Origin: Anaerolineales bacterium
Lineage (GTDB): Bacteria; Chloroflexota; Anaerolineae; 4572-78; J111
Direction: 5' to 3'
NCBI GenBank assembly: GCA_015075185.1
Contig: JABTUW010000003.1
Location: 1,054,001-1,118,000 of the forward strand
DNA length: 64,000 bases
This document shows positions 41,095 through 49,286 of the stretch, piece by piece (position 1 is the stretch's first letter; every line of letters begins with the position of its first letter). The translations under genes were made by a program, and so were the position numbers. A model generated the notes under the pieces. The model did no database searches and was not told the DNA's origin. It worked only from the letters and a program-made list of their open reading frames with translations.

Positions 41095-41877
41095 ATGTTA
41101 GCCAAACGTATTATTCCCTGCCTGGACGTGAAAGATGGACGGGTGGTTAAAGGGATCAATTTTGTCAACTTGCGCGACGCCGGCGACCCGGTGGAGCAGG
41201 CCCAAATCTATGATCGCGAGGGGGCCGACGAACTGGTCTTTTTGGACATTACCGCCTCGCACGAAGGGCGCGGCCTGATGCTCGACATCGCCCGGCGAGT
41301 GGCCGAGAGCGTCTTTATTCCCTTCACCGTCGGCGGTGGTATCGGCAGCCTCGACGATATGCACGCGATCATCTCAACCGGCGCAGATAAGGTCAGCATC
41401 AATACGGCTGCGGTGCGCAACCCCGGCCTGATTAGCGAAGGGGCCACAGCCTTTGGCAGCAATGCTATTGTCGTTGCGATTGACGCTCGCCGGCGGCTGG
41501 ATGGCCCCGGCTGGGAAACGACCACCCACGGCGGGCGGCAGCGCACCGGGCTGGATGCCATCGCCTGGGCCAGAGAGTGCCAGGAGCGCGGCGCCGGTGA
41601 AATTCTGCTGACCAGTATGGACACTGACGGCACCAAAGCCGGTTTTGACCTCGCCTTGACCCGCGCCGTCACCGATGTGGTCACGATTCCGGTCATCGCC
41701 TCTGGAGGCGCTGGGGCGCTGCACCACTTCTCCGAAGTCATCAACCAGGCGCATGCCAGCGCCGCCCTGGCCGCCAGCCTGTTTCACTTTCAGGAGCTGT
41801 CCATCCGGCAGGTCAAAGATTATCTAACGGAGCAAGGCATCCTGGTCAGACCCAATAAATCAGAATTAAGAAATTAG
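41095..41877 (+). CDS. hisF: Imidazole glycerol phosphate synthase, cyclase subunit
   Basis: 260 residues from the ATG at 41095 (AAGGA 9 bases before). An earlier ATG at 41071 adds MEYPKDYI and is directly preceded by repeat words. IIPCLDVKDGRVVKGINF, TVGGGIGSLDDM, LLTSMDTDGTKAGFDLAL and ASGGAGALHHF are the cyclase hallmarks. It works with HisH. Confidence 0.96.
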   Translation: MLAKRIIPCLDVKDGRVVKGINFVNLRDAGDPVEQAQIYDREGADELVFLDITASHEGRGLMLDIARRVAESVFIPFTVGGGIGSLDDMHAIISTGADKVSINTAAVRNPGLISEGATAFGSNAIVVAIDARRRLDGPGWETTTHGGRQRTGLDAIAWARECQERGAGEILLTSMDTDGTKAGFDLALTRAVTDVVTIPVIASGGAGALHHFSEVINQAHASAALAASLFHFQELSIRQVKDYLTEQGILVRPNKSELRN

Positions 41878-41879
41878 AA

Positions 41880-42227
41880 ATGTCATTTCGACCGGAGGGA
41901 GAAATCCCTACAGAGCTGCAATTTAATGAAGACGGTCTCATCCCGGCAATTGTCCAGGATGCGACGAGCGGCCGGGTGCTGATGTTAGCCTGGATGAATG
42001 AAGCAAGCCTGCGCCTGACGTTGGAACAGGGCGAAACCTGGTTCTGGAGTCGTAGCCGGGGTGAGTTATGGCACAAAGGCGCCACCAGCGGGAACATCCA
42101 AAAGGTGCGTGAGCTTTATTACGACTGCGATGGCGACACGTTGCTGGTCAAGGTGGATGCGGCCGGGCCAGCTTGCCATACGGGCGAGGTGAGCTGTTTT
42201 TTTAGAAAAATCGAGACGGATCAGTAA
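41880..42227 (+). CDS. hisI: Phosphoribosyl-AMP cyclohydrolase
   Basis: 115 residues. The core is clear: VLMLAWMNEASLRLTLE, WSRSRGELWHKGATSGN, DCDGDTLLVKVDAAGPACHTG, with the zinc Cys residues. It hydrolyses the pyrimidine ring of PR-AMP; the PR-ATP pyrophosphatase partner is separate (hisE at 44491). The only ATG makes the N-terminus MSFRPEGEIP, coded by DNA matching a frequent interspersed repeat word (tcatttcgaccggaggg). No good ribosome-binding site precedes it; it starts 2 bases after the hisF stop. Confidence 0.93.
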   Translation: MSFRPEGEIPTELQFNEDGLIPAIVQDATSGRVLMLAWMNEASLRLTLEQGETWFWSRSRGELWHKGATSGNIQKVRELYYDCDGDTLLVKVDAAGPACHTGEVSCFFRKIETDQ

Positions 42228-42229
42228 CG

Positions 42230-43042
42230 ATGGCAGCGGTATCCCCGCCCACTTTTAGAACCAGACCAGGCCGGCTTGAAGGCCGGATTGCCCTCATTAC
42301 CGGCGGCACCTCCGGTATTGGCAAAGCCACGGCTCTGCTGTTTAGCCAGGAAGGGGCAACAGTCGTTATTACTGGCCGACGGCTTGAGCTGGGACAAGAG
42401 GTTGTGGCCGAGATCGAAGCACAGGGTGGTCGCGCCGTCTTCCTGGCCGCCGATCATACCAACGCCGAGGATTGCCGGCAGGTCGTCGAGAGGATCATCG
42501 CCGACTTTGGCCGGTTAGATATTCTCTTCAACAATGCCGGGGTTGTGTTGAGCGGCACCGCTGAAAGCACCTCAGAGGAGGACTGGTCGCACACCCTGGA
42601 TCTCAATGTGACCGCGGTCTGGCGCATGAGCAAGTTAGTTCTGCCTTACATGCGGGCGCAACGAGGCGGGGTGATCATCAACAATGCCTCCGATTGGGGC
42701 CTGGTGGCCGGGAAAAATGCCGTCGTCTACTGCGCCAGTAAAGGGGCGGTGGTTCAGATGACCCGGGCCATGGCCCTGGATCACGCCCGTGAGAATATCC
42801 GGATCAATGCTGTCTGCCCCGGCGACACATTTGTGGAGCGGTGGGTTCAGAAGGGCTACTTTTCAGGAACGGACAGCGGTGCGGTGGAGGCCGGCCTGCA
42901 GACGTTAGGGGAAGCGTTGCCTATGGGTCGAGTGGGGCAGGCAGACGAGATTGCCAGGGCCGTCCTCTTTCTGGCCAGTAACGACTCCTCCTTTATGACC
43001 GGGGCAACGCTGGTGGTAGATGGCGGCAATACGGCGATGTGA
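42230..43042 (+). CDS. SDR-family NAD(P)-dependent oxidoreductase
   Basis: 270 residues of classical short-chain dehydrogenase type. TGGTSGIGKATA binds the cofactor, NNAG is in place, and the active site is S in NNASDWG plus YCASK. It ends with VVDGGNTAM. The ATG lies 2 bases after the hisI stop. The substrate is unknown; it has no established role in histidine or purine synthesis, so it is probably a passenger of the operon. Confidence 0.9.
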   Translation: MAAVSPPTFRTRPGRLEGRIALITGGTSGIGKATALLFSQEGATVVITGRRLELGQEVVAEIEAQGGRAVFLAADHTNAEDCRQVVERIIADFGRLDILFNNAGVVLSGTAESTSEEDWSHTLDLNVTAVWRMSKLVLPYMRAQRGGVIINNASDWGLVAGKNAVVYCASKGAVVQMTRAMALDHARENIRINAVCPGDTFVERWVQKGYFSGTDSGAVEAGLQTLGEALPMGRVGQADEIARAVLFLASNDSSFMTGATLVVDGGNTAM

Positions 43043-43108
43043 GGCGAAGAATTTTTTCGCCTCTTCGCCTCGCCAGTCATCGCGTCTTTATTTACGAGGA
43101 GATAGAAC

Positions 43109-44383
43109 ATGCCAGTAACCGCGATTGTCGGCGCCCAATGGGGCGACGAGGGCAAAGGGCGTATCGTAGATGCGCTGGCCGAGCAAATGGAATGGGTGAT
43201 TCGCTTTCAGGGCGGCGACAACGCCGGGCACACGGTGGTCAATGACTACGGCGAATTCAAGCTGCATCTGATCCCTTCCGGCATTTTTCATCCCCAGGTT
43301 AAGTGTTTGATCGGCACAGGCTGCGTCGTCAATCCGGCGGTTTTGCTGGAGGAATTGGAATCGCTGGAGGCAGCGGGAGTTAATACGAGCAACCTGCTTG
43401 TATCTGAACGGGCGCACATGTTATTGCCTTACCACCGGCTGCTGGACGGCTTGCAGGAGTCTGCTTCAGGCAAGAGTGCCATCGGCACCACCAAGCGCGG
43501 CATCGGCCCGGCTTACAGCGATAAAGGGGCGCGGCGGGGGCTGCGGTTAGGCGATTTGTTGCGGCCAGATTGGCTGGAGGCGCGGCTGGATCAGGCGGTT
43601 GCGTTTGCCAACCGCGAACTGACCCATTTTCAACAAGCGCCGGTGGACCCGGCCCAACTGCTGGAGCAGTGCCGAACCTGGCGCGAGAAGTTGGAAGCGC
43701 GCCTGATTGACCCCCTGCCGCTGCTTCGCCCAGCCTACGAGCGAGGCGCCAACATTCTGCTGGAAGGGCAACTGGCCGCCATGCGCGACCTGGATTGGGG
43801 CACCTACCCTTACGTGACCTCCTCCAACCCTACCGCCAGTTTTGCCTCGGTCGGGGCCGGACTGCCACCCCAAGCAATCAGCCGGGTTGTGGGGGTGGTC
43901 AAAGCCTACACGACCGCCGTCGGCGCCGGTCCTATGCCAACCGATCAGGGAAATAACAAAACAGCTCAATGGTTACGCGAAAAAGGCCGGGAGTACGGCG
44001 CGACTACGGGTCGGCCCCGGCGCTGCGGCTGGTTCGACGGGGTGGCGCTCAACTATGTAGCCTATTTGAACGGCTTTACTGAACTGGCGCTGACCAAACT
44101 GGACGTGCTGGATGGCTTACCGGAGCTGCAAATTTGCACGGGCTACCGCTTGCCGGATGGTACTGTCATCCAGCACGTTCCGGATACCCCCATCTACGAG
44201 ACGGTTAAACCTGTTTTTGAAAGCTGGCCTGGCTGGCCCGAAAATTCCACCTCCCAGGCCCGCTCCTGGGGCGACCTGCCTGAAGCAGCGCAGAATTACC
44301 TCCGGCGAATCGAGGAGTTGGCCGGCGTACCTATCCGGTATATCTCGGTGGGCCCCAAGCGTGAGGAGATGTTTATAAAGTAG
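43109..44383 (+). CDS. purA: Adenylosuccinate synthetase
   Basis: 424 residues, usual length. The GTP-binding GAQWGDEGKGRIVDAL, the catalytic GGDNAGHTVV, KRGIGPAYSDK and TTGRPRRCGWFD are all seen. It converts IMP to adenylosuccinate. ACGAGGAG precedes the ATG. It links purine synthesis to histidine synthesis, which returns AICAR; purH follows about 2.8 kb later. Confidence 0.97.
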   Translation: MPVTAIVGAQWGDEGKGRIVDALAEQMEWVIRFQGGDNAGHTVVNDYGEFKLHLIPSGIFHPQVKCLIGTGCVVNPAVLLEELESLEAAGVNTSNLLVSERAHMLLPYHRLLDGLQESASGKSAIGTTKRGIGPAYSDKGARRGLRLGDLLRPDWLEARLDQAVAFANRELTHFQQAPVDPAQLLEQCRTWREKLEARLIDPLPLLRPAYERGANILLEGQLAAMRDLDWGTYPYVTSSNPTASFASVGAGLPPQAISRVVGVVKAYTTAVGAGPMPTDQGNNKTAQWLREKGREYGATTGRPRRCGWFDGVALNYVAYLNGFTELALTKLDVLDGLPELQICTGYRLPDGTVIQHVPDTPIYETVKPVFESWPGWPENSTSQARSWGDLPEAAQNYLRRIEELAGVPIRYISVGPKREEMFIK

Positions 44384-44394
44384 CAGATAACAGA

Positions 44395-44448
44395 GTAGCA
44401 GGTTGCAGAAGATCATCATACTGTTATGTATAACCTGTTACCTGCTAC
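44395..44448. repeat. Inverted repeat between purA and hisE
   Basis: Arms gtagcaggt (44395-44403) and acctgctac (44440-44448), with further agcagataaca/tgttacctgc pairing. Same vocabulary as the hisH-hisA gap. Confidence 0.75.
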
Positions 44449-44490
44449 CTTGTGTAGAAACTCGTAGAGTTATACCTATCAAGGTGTTAG

Positions 44491-44769
44491 ATGAGCGATT
44501 TTTTGACCCAACTGGCGGCACTCATTGCCGACCGCAAGGTGAATCCCAAGCAAGGTTCTTATACCAACAGACTTCTGGCCGATAAGGCCAAGGCGGCGCA
44601 GAAAGTCGGTGAGGAGGCGACGGAGGTGGTGGTTGCCGCGCTGGCGCAGTCGGAGGAGCGGCTGGTCGAGGAGATGGCCGATTTGATTTACCACAGCCTG
44701 GTGCTGCTGGAAACCAGAGATGTGCGCTGGGCGGATGTGGTAGCGGCTCTGGAAAAGCGCCATAAATAA
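44491..44769 (+). CDS. hisE: Phosphoribosyl-ATP pyrophosphatase
   Basis: 92 residues of the all-alpha MazG-like fold: SYTNRLLADKAKAAQKVGEEATEVVVAAL and EEMADLIYHSLVLLE carry the metal-binding acidic residues. It performs the second step of histidine synthesis and completes the set for hisI, from which it is separated by the SDR and purA genes. Confidence 0.95.
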   Translation: MSDFLTQLAALIADRKVNPKQGSYTNRLLADKAKAAQKVGEEATEVVVAALAQSEERLVEEMADLIYHSLVLLETRDVRWADVVAALEKRHK

Positions 44770-44801
44770 TCCCAATTGCCCTTTACCTTAAAATTTTAAA
44801 A

Positions 44802-44822
44802 AACCCCCAGAAATTGGGGGTT
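44802..44822 (+). terminator. Probable terminator after hisE
   Basis: Stem aaccccca/tgggggtt with a 5-base loop, 32 bases after hisE. It has an A-run before it but only TT after, so it might work better on the other strand. It abuts the next promoter. Confidence 0.55.
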
Positions 44823-44849
44823 GACACAGCCAGGCGTCTCTCATACAAT
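44821..44849 (+). promoter_or_regulatory. Strong sigma-70 promoter
   Basis: Consensus TTGACA (44821-44826), a 17-base spacer and TACAAT (44844-44849, one mismatch). The 5' leader to the next ATG would be about 65 bases. It is the best promoter match I found in the window. Confidence 0.8.
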
Positions 44850-44919
44850 TGTTAAGAATGTTAAAGTTTTAACAATTCTAACTCTTTGAACATATTTAAG
44901 TCAATGAGGACCCCTACCT

Positions 44920-45546
44920 ATGAACATCGAACCTGATCAACTCATCATCGAACAAAAACAAAAACTCCTGGCGCAGCACCGGCGCAACTTCGACTACCTG
45001 GAGCAACAGGCCGCTTATTACGGTTTCAATGTTCCACTGGAGCTTCACAACGCGCGAACGGCAGAACAGGACAAGGTCGCCTCGCTGGAGCGGGATTTAG
45101 CCGCTCTGGGGGTGTCAGCTCAACCTCAACCAAACTGGCAGGCGCTGGTTATTGACCCCGATACCTCCTGGCGAAAAATCATCGTCGAAAAGGTCAGCCA
45201 GTTGGGCGGCGTGGTCATCGAGGGCCAGACCGTACCAGCGGCGGAACAAGCCGGAACGCTGGCTAACTGTGCCGTCGCTATTGTCGGTGTAACTCCGCAA
45301 ACAGAAAATGATCCGGCAATTAGAGAATGGATCAAGGCTGTGGTAAAATTAAGCCATAACTTACCCTTAATTTTGCTGGCCAGTTGGGCCGATAGAGATA
45401 CACCTATTGCCTTACGCCAGGCGCTGCGTGAGAACAAGATTAATGTAACCCCGACTACAATCTTTAAAGAAAATTTTGACGTCTACTGGTTCTCGCGGGT
45501 TGTAAATCAAATTTTGACCACTGAAAGGATTACGGGATTTGGGTAA
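44920..45546 (+). CDS. Helical-module plus pseudo-receiver-like protein
   Basis: 208 residues. Residues about 5-65 form a charged helical module (RRNFDYLEQQAAYYGFNVPLEL, then EQDKVASLERDLAAL) very like that of the protein at 21451-22101. From about 70 a receiver-like alpha/beta fold follows (WQALVIDPDTSWRKIIVEKVSQLG, CAVAIVGVTPQT, LPLILLASWADRD, YWFSRVVNQIL). The early Asp pair may exist (DPD), but the phosphorylatable Asp at the end of strand 3 is replaced (VGVTPQ), so it is probably a pseudo-receiver. It precedes two DUF4230 membrane proteins with an 8-base overlap. Partner binding is a reasonable guess. Confidence 0.65.
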   Translation: MNIEPDQLIIEQKQKLLAQHRRNFDYLEQQAAYYGFNVPLELHNARTAEQDKVASLERDLAALGVSAQPQPNWQALVIDPDTSWRKIIVEKVSQLGGVVIEGQTVPAAEQAGTLANCAVAIVGVTPQTENDPAIREWIKAVVKLSHNLPLILLASWADRDTPIALRQALRENKINVTPTTIFKENFDVYWFSRVVNQILTTERITGFG

Positions 45547-46313
45547 TTGGAGGAGGATAGCGATTATCCTCAGCGGGCTACTTTTTATCGGCCTGCTGGC
45601 TGCGGTAGGGCTGCTGGCCTATCGCTTGGGCCAGCAGAGCCTCGCCGGTAACGAGCCTGCCCCGACCGATGTCGCTCTTGCTTCTCCCTCAGCCACGAGC
45701 ACAGCCGCTCAGCCCCCCCCTGTTGTCACCAACACCCCCACCGCTACGCCAACTCCCAGCCCAACCCTCGGCCCCAACACCCCCACATCAACCCCCACCA
45801 ACACCCCGCCTCCATCCCCCCACCCCTATCATTGTAGAGATCAATGAATTAGGCCGCCTGGAAACAATTGAATTTGCCATGCGCACCGTGATTGACCTGG
45901 AGAGCGATCCCAGCAATCTGTGGGAGCAGCTTGTCGGCACGGATAAATTGATGTTGATTGCCGAAGGAGAAGTTGTGGCCGGGTTTGATCTGCAGAAGGT
46001 GGATCAAAAAAAGGACATTAAAGTACAGGGCACGACCATAAAGCTCACCCTGCCGCCCCCCGAAATTTTATACAGCCGCATTGACAACGAAAAATCCTAC
46101 GTTTATGAACGAAGAACCGGGCTGCTGGTCAAACCCGATCCCACCCTGGAAAGCCGCGCTCGCCTGCTGGCCGAGCAAAACCTGGTCGAGTGGGCCGAAC
46201 AGCGCGGCATCTACCAAAAGGCGGAAGTCTCCGGCCGGGCCTATCTGGAGAATTTTTTACGCTCGTTGGGGTTCACTGACATCACGATTGAGGTGAAAAA
46301 GAAGGGGATATGA
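45539..46313 (+). pseudogene. DUF4230 membrane protein, frameshifted
   Basis: Frame 1 (from a TTG at 45539) gives a membrane anchor IAIILSGLLFIGLLAAVGLLAY and a P/T linker, then stops at 45847. The DUF4230 domain continues in another frame (IIVEINELGRLETIEF ... YLENFLRSLGFTDITIE) to 46313. The switch point is at or near the run of six C at 45816-45821; removal of one base would restore a single protein like its neighbour at 46310. It is a sequencing error, a true pseudogene or a slippage-controlled gene. The 3' end overlaps the next start by 4 bases. Confidence 0.7.
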
Positions 46314-47077
46314 ACGATCAAGAACAGGAAATTTTCGTAAACGAACAAAAACAAGTAAAGAACGAACAAGAACAGGTAAAATCTATGAGCAAACAACAGC
46401 GAACCAGATTATCTCAAGGCGTGATCTTGGCAGTTAGCGGTGTAGTTGCTTTAGTAGGAATTGGTTTAATCTGGTTACTTTTTTGCTCAATTTTTGATTG
46501 TGGGAATAACAATGGTACTTTAACCCCAGTTGTTCAGGTTACCGATACTCCAGTTCCAACCCCAACTCGAGGTCCAATAGTTACTATTTTAGCAATTAAA
46601 TCAAAGGCTGAATTAGCAACTGTAGAGTACAACACTGTCGTCGAAATTCATAAAGAGAGTCTACCTGAAGGCATGATAGATGAGTTCTTTGGTACAAAAG
46701 AACAATTACTTATGTTAGTTTATGGTAATGTGCAGGCCGGATTTGATTTGGAGAAATTAGAGGAGAAAAATCTTTGGGTTGACGGTACTCGTGTCCGATT
46801 GGTTTTACCAGCCCCACAAATCCTTAACAGCGGTATCAATTTTGATCGAACTCATACTGTCAATTACGAAAATAATCTTATATTCAGTGAGAACAATCCC
46901 GATTTGCAAAAATCAGCGCTAGCAGAAGCGCAAAAGTTAATTGAACAATCGGCGCTCGAAGAAGGTATTCTCGACAAAGCTAACGACTATGGCAAGCTTT
47001 ACTACGAAAACTTCCTGCGCTCGCTCGGCTTCACCGAGGTTGAGGTGGTGACAAATGCGCAGGTGTTTGAAAGATAA
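46310..47077 (+). CDS. DUF4230 family membrane protein
   Basis: 255 residues. A Gln/Glu-rich cytoplasmic start (a later ATG at 46385 is possible) is followed by one membrane segment (GVILAVSGVVALVGIGLIWLLFCSIFDC), a P/T linker and the DUF4230 domain from about 100 (ILAIKSKAELATVEY, QLLMLVYGNVQAGFDLEKL, YYENFLRSLGFTEVEV). The function of DUF4230 is unknown. Lower GC and A/T-rich codons compared with its neighbours may indicate separate origin. It is paralogous to the frameshifted gene just upstream. Confidence 0.75.
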   Translation: MNDQEQEIFVNEQKQVKNEQEQVKSMSKQQRTRLSQGVILAVSGVVALVGIGLIWLLFCSIFDCGNNNGTLTPVVQVTDTPVPTPTRGPIVTILAIKSKAELATVEYNTVVEIHKESLPEGMIDEFFGTKEQLLMLVYGNVQAGFDLEKLEEKNLWVDGTRVRLVLPAPQILNSGINFDRTHTVNYENNLIFSENNPDLQKSALAEAQKLIEQSALEEGILDKANDYGKLYYENFLRSLGFTEVEVVTNAQVFER

Positions 47078-47111
47078 AATTTTTCATTTCAGGAATTTTA
47101 GTTAAATTTGT

Positions 47112-47146
47112 GGTGTGTAGTCCGTGAGTTTAACGGACCACGCACC
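47112..47146. repeat. Inverted repeat upstream of purH
   Basis: Arms ggtgtgtagtccgt (47112-47125) and acggaccacgcacc (47133-47146) pair with two mismatches that would be G-U in RNA. Further cacgcaatacgcaatac words follow. Confidence 0.75.
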
Positions 47147-47192
47147 ACGCAATACGCAATACCTGAAACTCATAAATTAACTCGGAGTAACA

Positions 47193-48710
47193 ATGCCTAC
47201 AGCTTTACTTTCAGTCTCAGACAAGCGCGGGGTAGTTGATTTTGCCCGCAGCCTGGCCGAATTAGGCTGGGACTTTATTGCCAGCGGCGGCACGGCGAAA
47301 GCCTTGAGCGAAGCCGGGCTGAACGTGACCGATGTGGCCAAAGTCACCGGCGCGCCGGAAATGTTGGGCGGGCGGGTCAAAACGCTGCACCCGGTCATCC
47401 ACGCCGGTATCCTGGCCCGGCCCGTTGAAGAAGACCGGGCGGAACTGGCGGAGCACCATATCCGCGAGATTGATATGGTTGTCTGCAATCTCTACCCCTT
47501 TCAACAGACCGTGGCCCAGCCCAATGTATCGCTCAACGAGGCCGTCGAACAAATTGACATTGGCGGCGTGGCCCTGCTTCGCGCGGCCGCCAAAAACTTT
47601 GTCCGGGTCACCGTGATCTGCGACCCGGAGGATTATGTCCCGGCTGCCGCAGAACTGCACCAAAATAGCTTCATTTCGCTGGCCCGCCGGACCGAGTTGG
47701 CCTACAAAGCATTTGCCCACACTGCCCGTTATGACGCCGCGATTACCAACTATCTTTCCCGGCAGGCCGGCGCGGACCTGCCGCCCACCCTGACTGCCTC
47801 CCTGGTGAAAGCCCAGGAGATGCGCTACGGCGAAAATCCTCACCAGGCTGCTGCTTTGTACGCTGCGGACGAAACGGTTGGCCCTTTGGGAGGGACGCTG
47901 CTGCAAGGCAAGGCGCTCAGTTACAACAATATGCTGGATCTGGACGCGGCCTGGCAGGGCGTTCAATCGTTCCAGGAACCGAGCGTAGTTATCGTCAAGC
48001 ATCTCTCCCCGTGCGGCATCGCCAGCGCGGCTGACCTGGCGACCGCCTTTTCCCTCGCCCTGGCTTCGGACCCGGTCAGCGCCTTTGGGGGCGTTCTTGC
48101 CGTTAACCGCGAGTTTGACGAAGCGGCGGCCAAGGCATTAGATGATTTGTTCGTCGAAGCGATTGCCGCCCCGGCTTTCAGTCAGGCGGCTCGAGAGATG
48201 CTGTCAAGCCGTAAGAATTGCCGTCTGCTGGCTATTCCAGAGCCAATTGTAACAGCGGTCGAGTTCCGAACTGTGGCTGGCGGTCTGCTGGCCCAACAGC
48301 GCGACCCCGGCGACCCGCCGGGTACGGAATGGCAGGTCGTGACCGAGCGCCAGCCCTCGCCAGCCGAGCTTACCGCTCTCAAATTCGCCTGGCGGGCCTG
48401 CCAGCATGTCAAAAGCAATGCGATTGTTTTTGCCGTTGATACGGCAACGGTGGGCATTGGCGGCGGTTTAACCAGCCGGGTGGATGCGGTTAAGCTGGCG
48501 GCCAGCAAAGCCGGAGACAGAGCCAGGGGCGCAGTAATGGCCTCCGATGCCTTCTTCCCCTTCCCTGATGGGATTGAAGCGGCGGCGGCGGCCGGCGTTA
48601 CCGCCGTGATTCAGCCGGGCGGCTCGGTTCAGGATAAAACAGTTATTGAGGCCACCAATCGGCTGGGGCTGGCTATGATTTTTACGGGCGTAAGGCACTT
48701 CAGACACTAA
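47193..48710 (+). CDS. purH: Bifunctional AICAR formyltransferase / IMP cyclohydrolase
   Basis: 505 residues. The N-terminal IMP cyclohydrolase has LLSVSDKRGVVDFARSL, GGRVKTLHPVIHAGIL and VCNLYPFQ. The C-terminal formyltransferase has MRYGENPHQ, the KHLSPCG catalytic Lys-His, and SDAFFPFPDGIE. It completes the last two steps to IMP and uses AICAR, which the his operon also releases. It starts after a repeat-bearing gap. Confidence 0.97.
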   Translation: MPTALLSVSDKRGVVDFARSLAELGWDFIASGGTAKALSEAGLNVTDVAKVTGAPEMLGGRVKTLHPVIHAGILARPVEEDRAELAEHHIREIDMVVCNLYPFQQTVAQPNVSLNEAVEQIDIGGVALLRAAAKNFVRVTVICDPEDYVPAAAELHQNSFISLARRTELAYKAFAHTARYDAAITNYLSRQAGADLPPTLTASLVKAQEMRYGENPHQAAALYAADETVGPLGGTLLQGKALSYNNMLDLDAAWQGVQSFQEPSVVIVKHLSPCGIASAADLATAFSLALASDPVSAFGGVLAVNREFDEAAAKALDDLFVEAIAAPAFSQAAREMLSSRKNCRLLAIPEPIVTAVEFRTVAGGLLAQQRDPGDPPGTEWQVVTERQPSPAELTALKFAWRACQHVKSNAIVFAVDTATVGIGGGLTSRVDAVKLAASKAGDRARGAVMASDAFFPFPDGIEAAAAAGVTAVIQPGGSVQDKTVIEATNRLGLAMIFTGVRHFRH

Positions 48711-49286
48711 AAGCAAGCTATATTTTTTCCAAAAATCCCTATCAATAATTATTGGTATAGAATTAGATGGGAGTTGACTGAAAGTTTTTGCGCTTGGGGC
48801 GTATAAGTAGGTTAACTCCAATAGTTTATACCTTAAGTACTATCTATTTGGGGCTGCTTTTGGCCTAAAATCATACCGGATTACTCTGAATCAGGTTTGA
48901 ATTTTTCCCGGCACTTTGCTAGAATATCAGTATTGATCGAGTTTGCAGACAATTAACGCTCAAGGTTCTAGCCTACCGGTTATCTAAGTTTGAGCAAACG
49001 TCAGCATCGTCAAAACCGTAATTTAAATCCTCAAAATTTCTCCGCTTTCCTGGAGGCTAGAACTCAGGTCGTCACGCAGACCGATCCAACAGCGCGTCTG
49101 TCCATCCTGCTTGGTTGCAGGCCTGGCAGGGTGCAAGGAGTGGGAGCCAAGGGAAAATTTTGCCACAGTGACAATTAAATACACGTAGCACATCCCGATT
49201 GCAATTCTTAAAAACGGATATACCAACAGCGGATTAACGTTAAAAGATAGTAAGGCAATAAGCCCCGGAGGGGGCAGGAGGAGCAA
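48711..49286. other. Intergenic region upstream of prkA
   Basis: 576 bases. A good promoter candidate is present (48897-48925). The rest, including a 62-codon ORF at 48990-49178 without a ribosome-binding site, has no recognisable gene. A leader of about 350 bases before prkA would be long and may be regulated. Confidence 0.5.
48897..48925 (+). promoter_or_regulatory. Candidate sigma-70 promoter for the prkA operon
   Basis: TTGAAT (48897-48902), a 17-base spacer and TAGAAT (48920-48925). The distance to prkA is about 360 bases. Confidence 0.55.

Noticed and set aside
48990..49178. 62-codon ORF upstream of prkA
   Set aside because: No ribosome-binding site and no recognisable domain; it falls in the probable leader.
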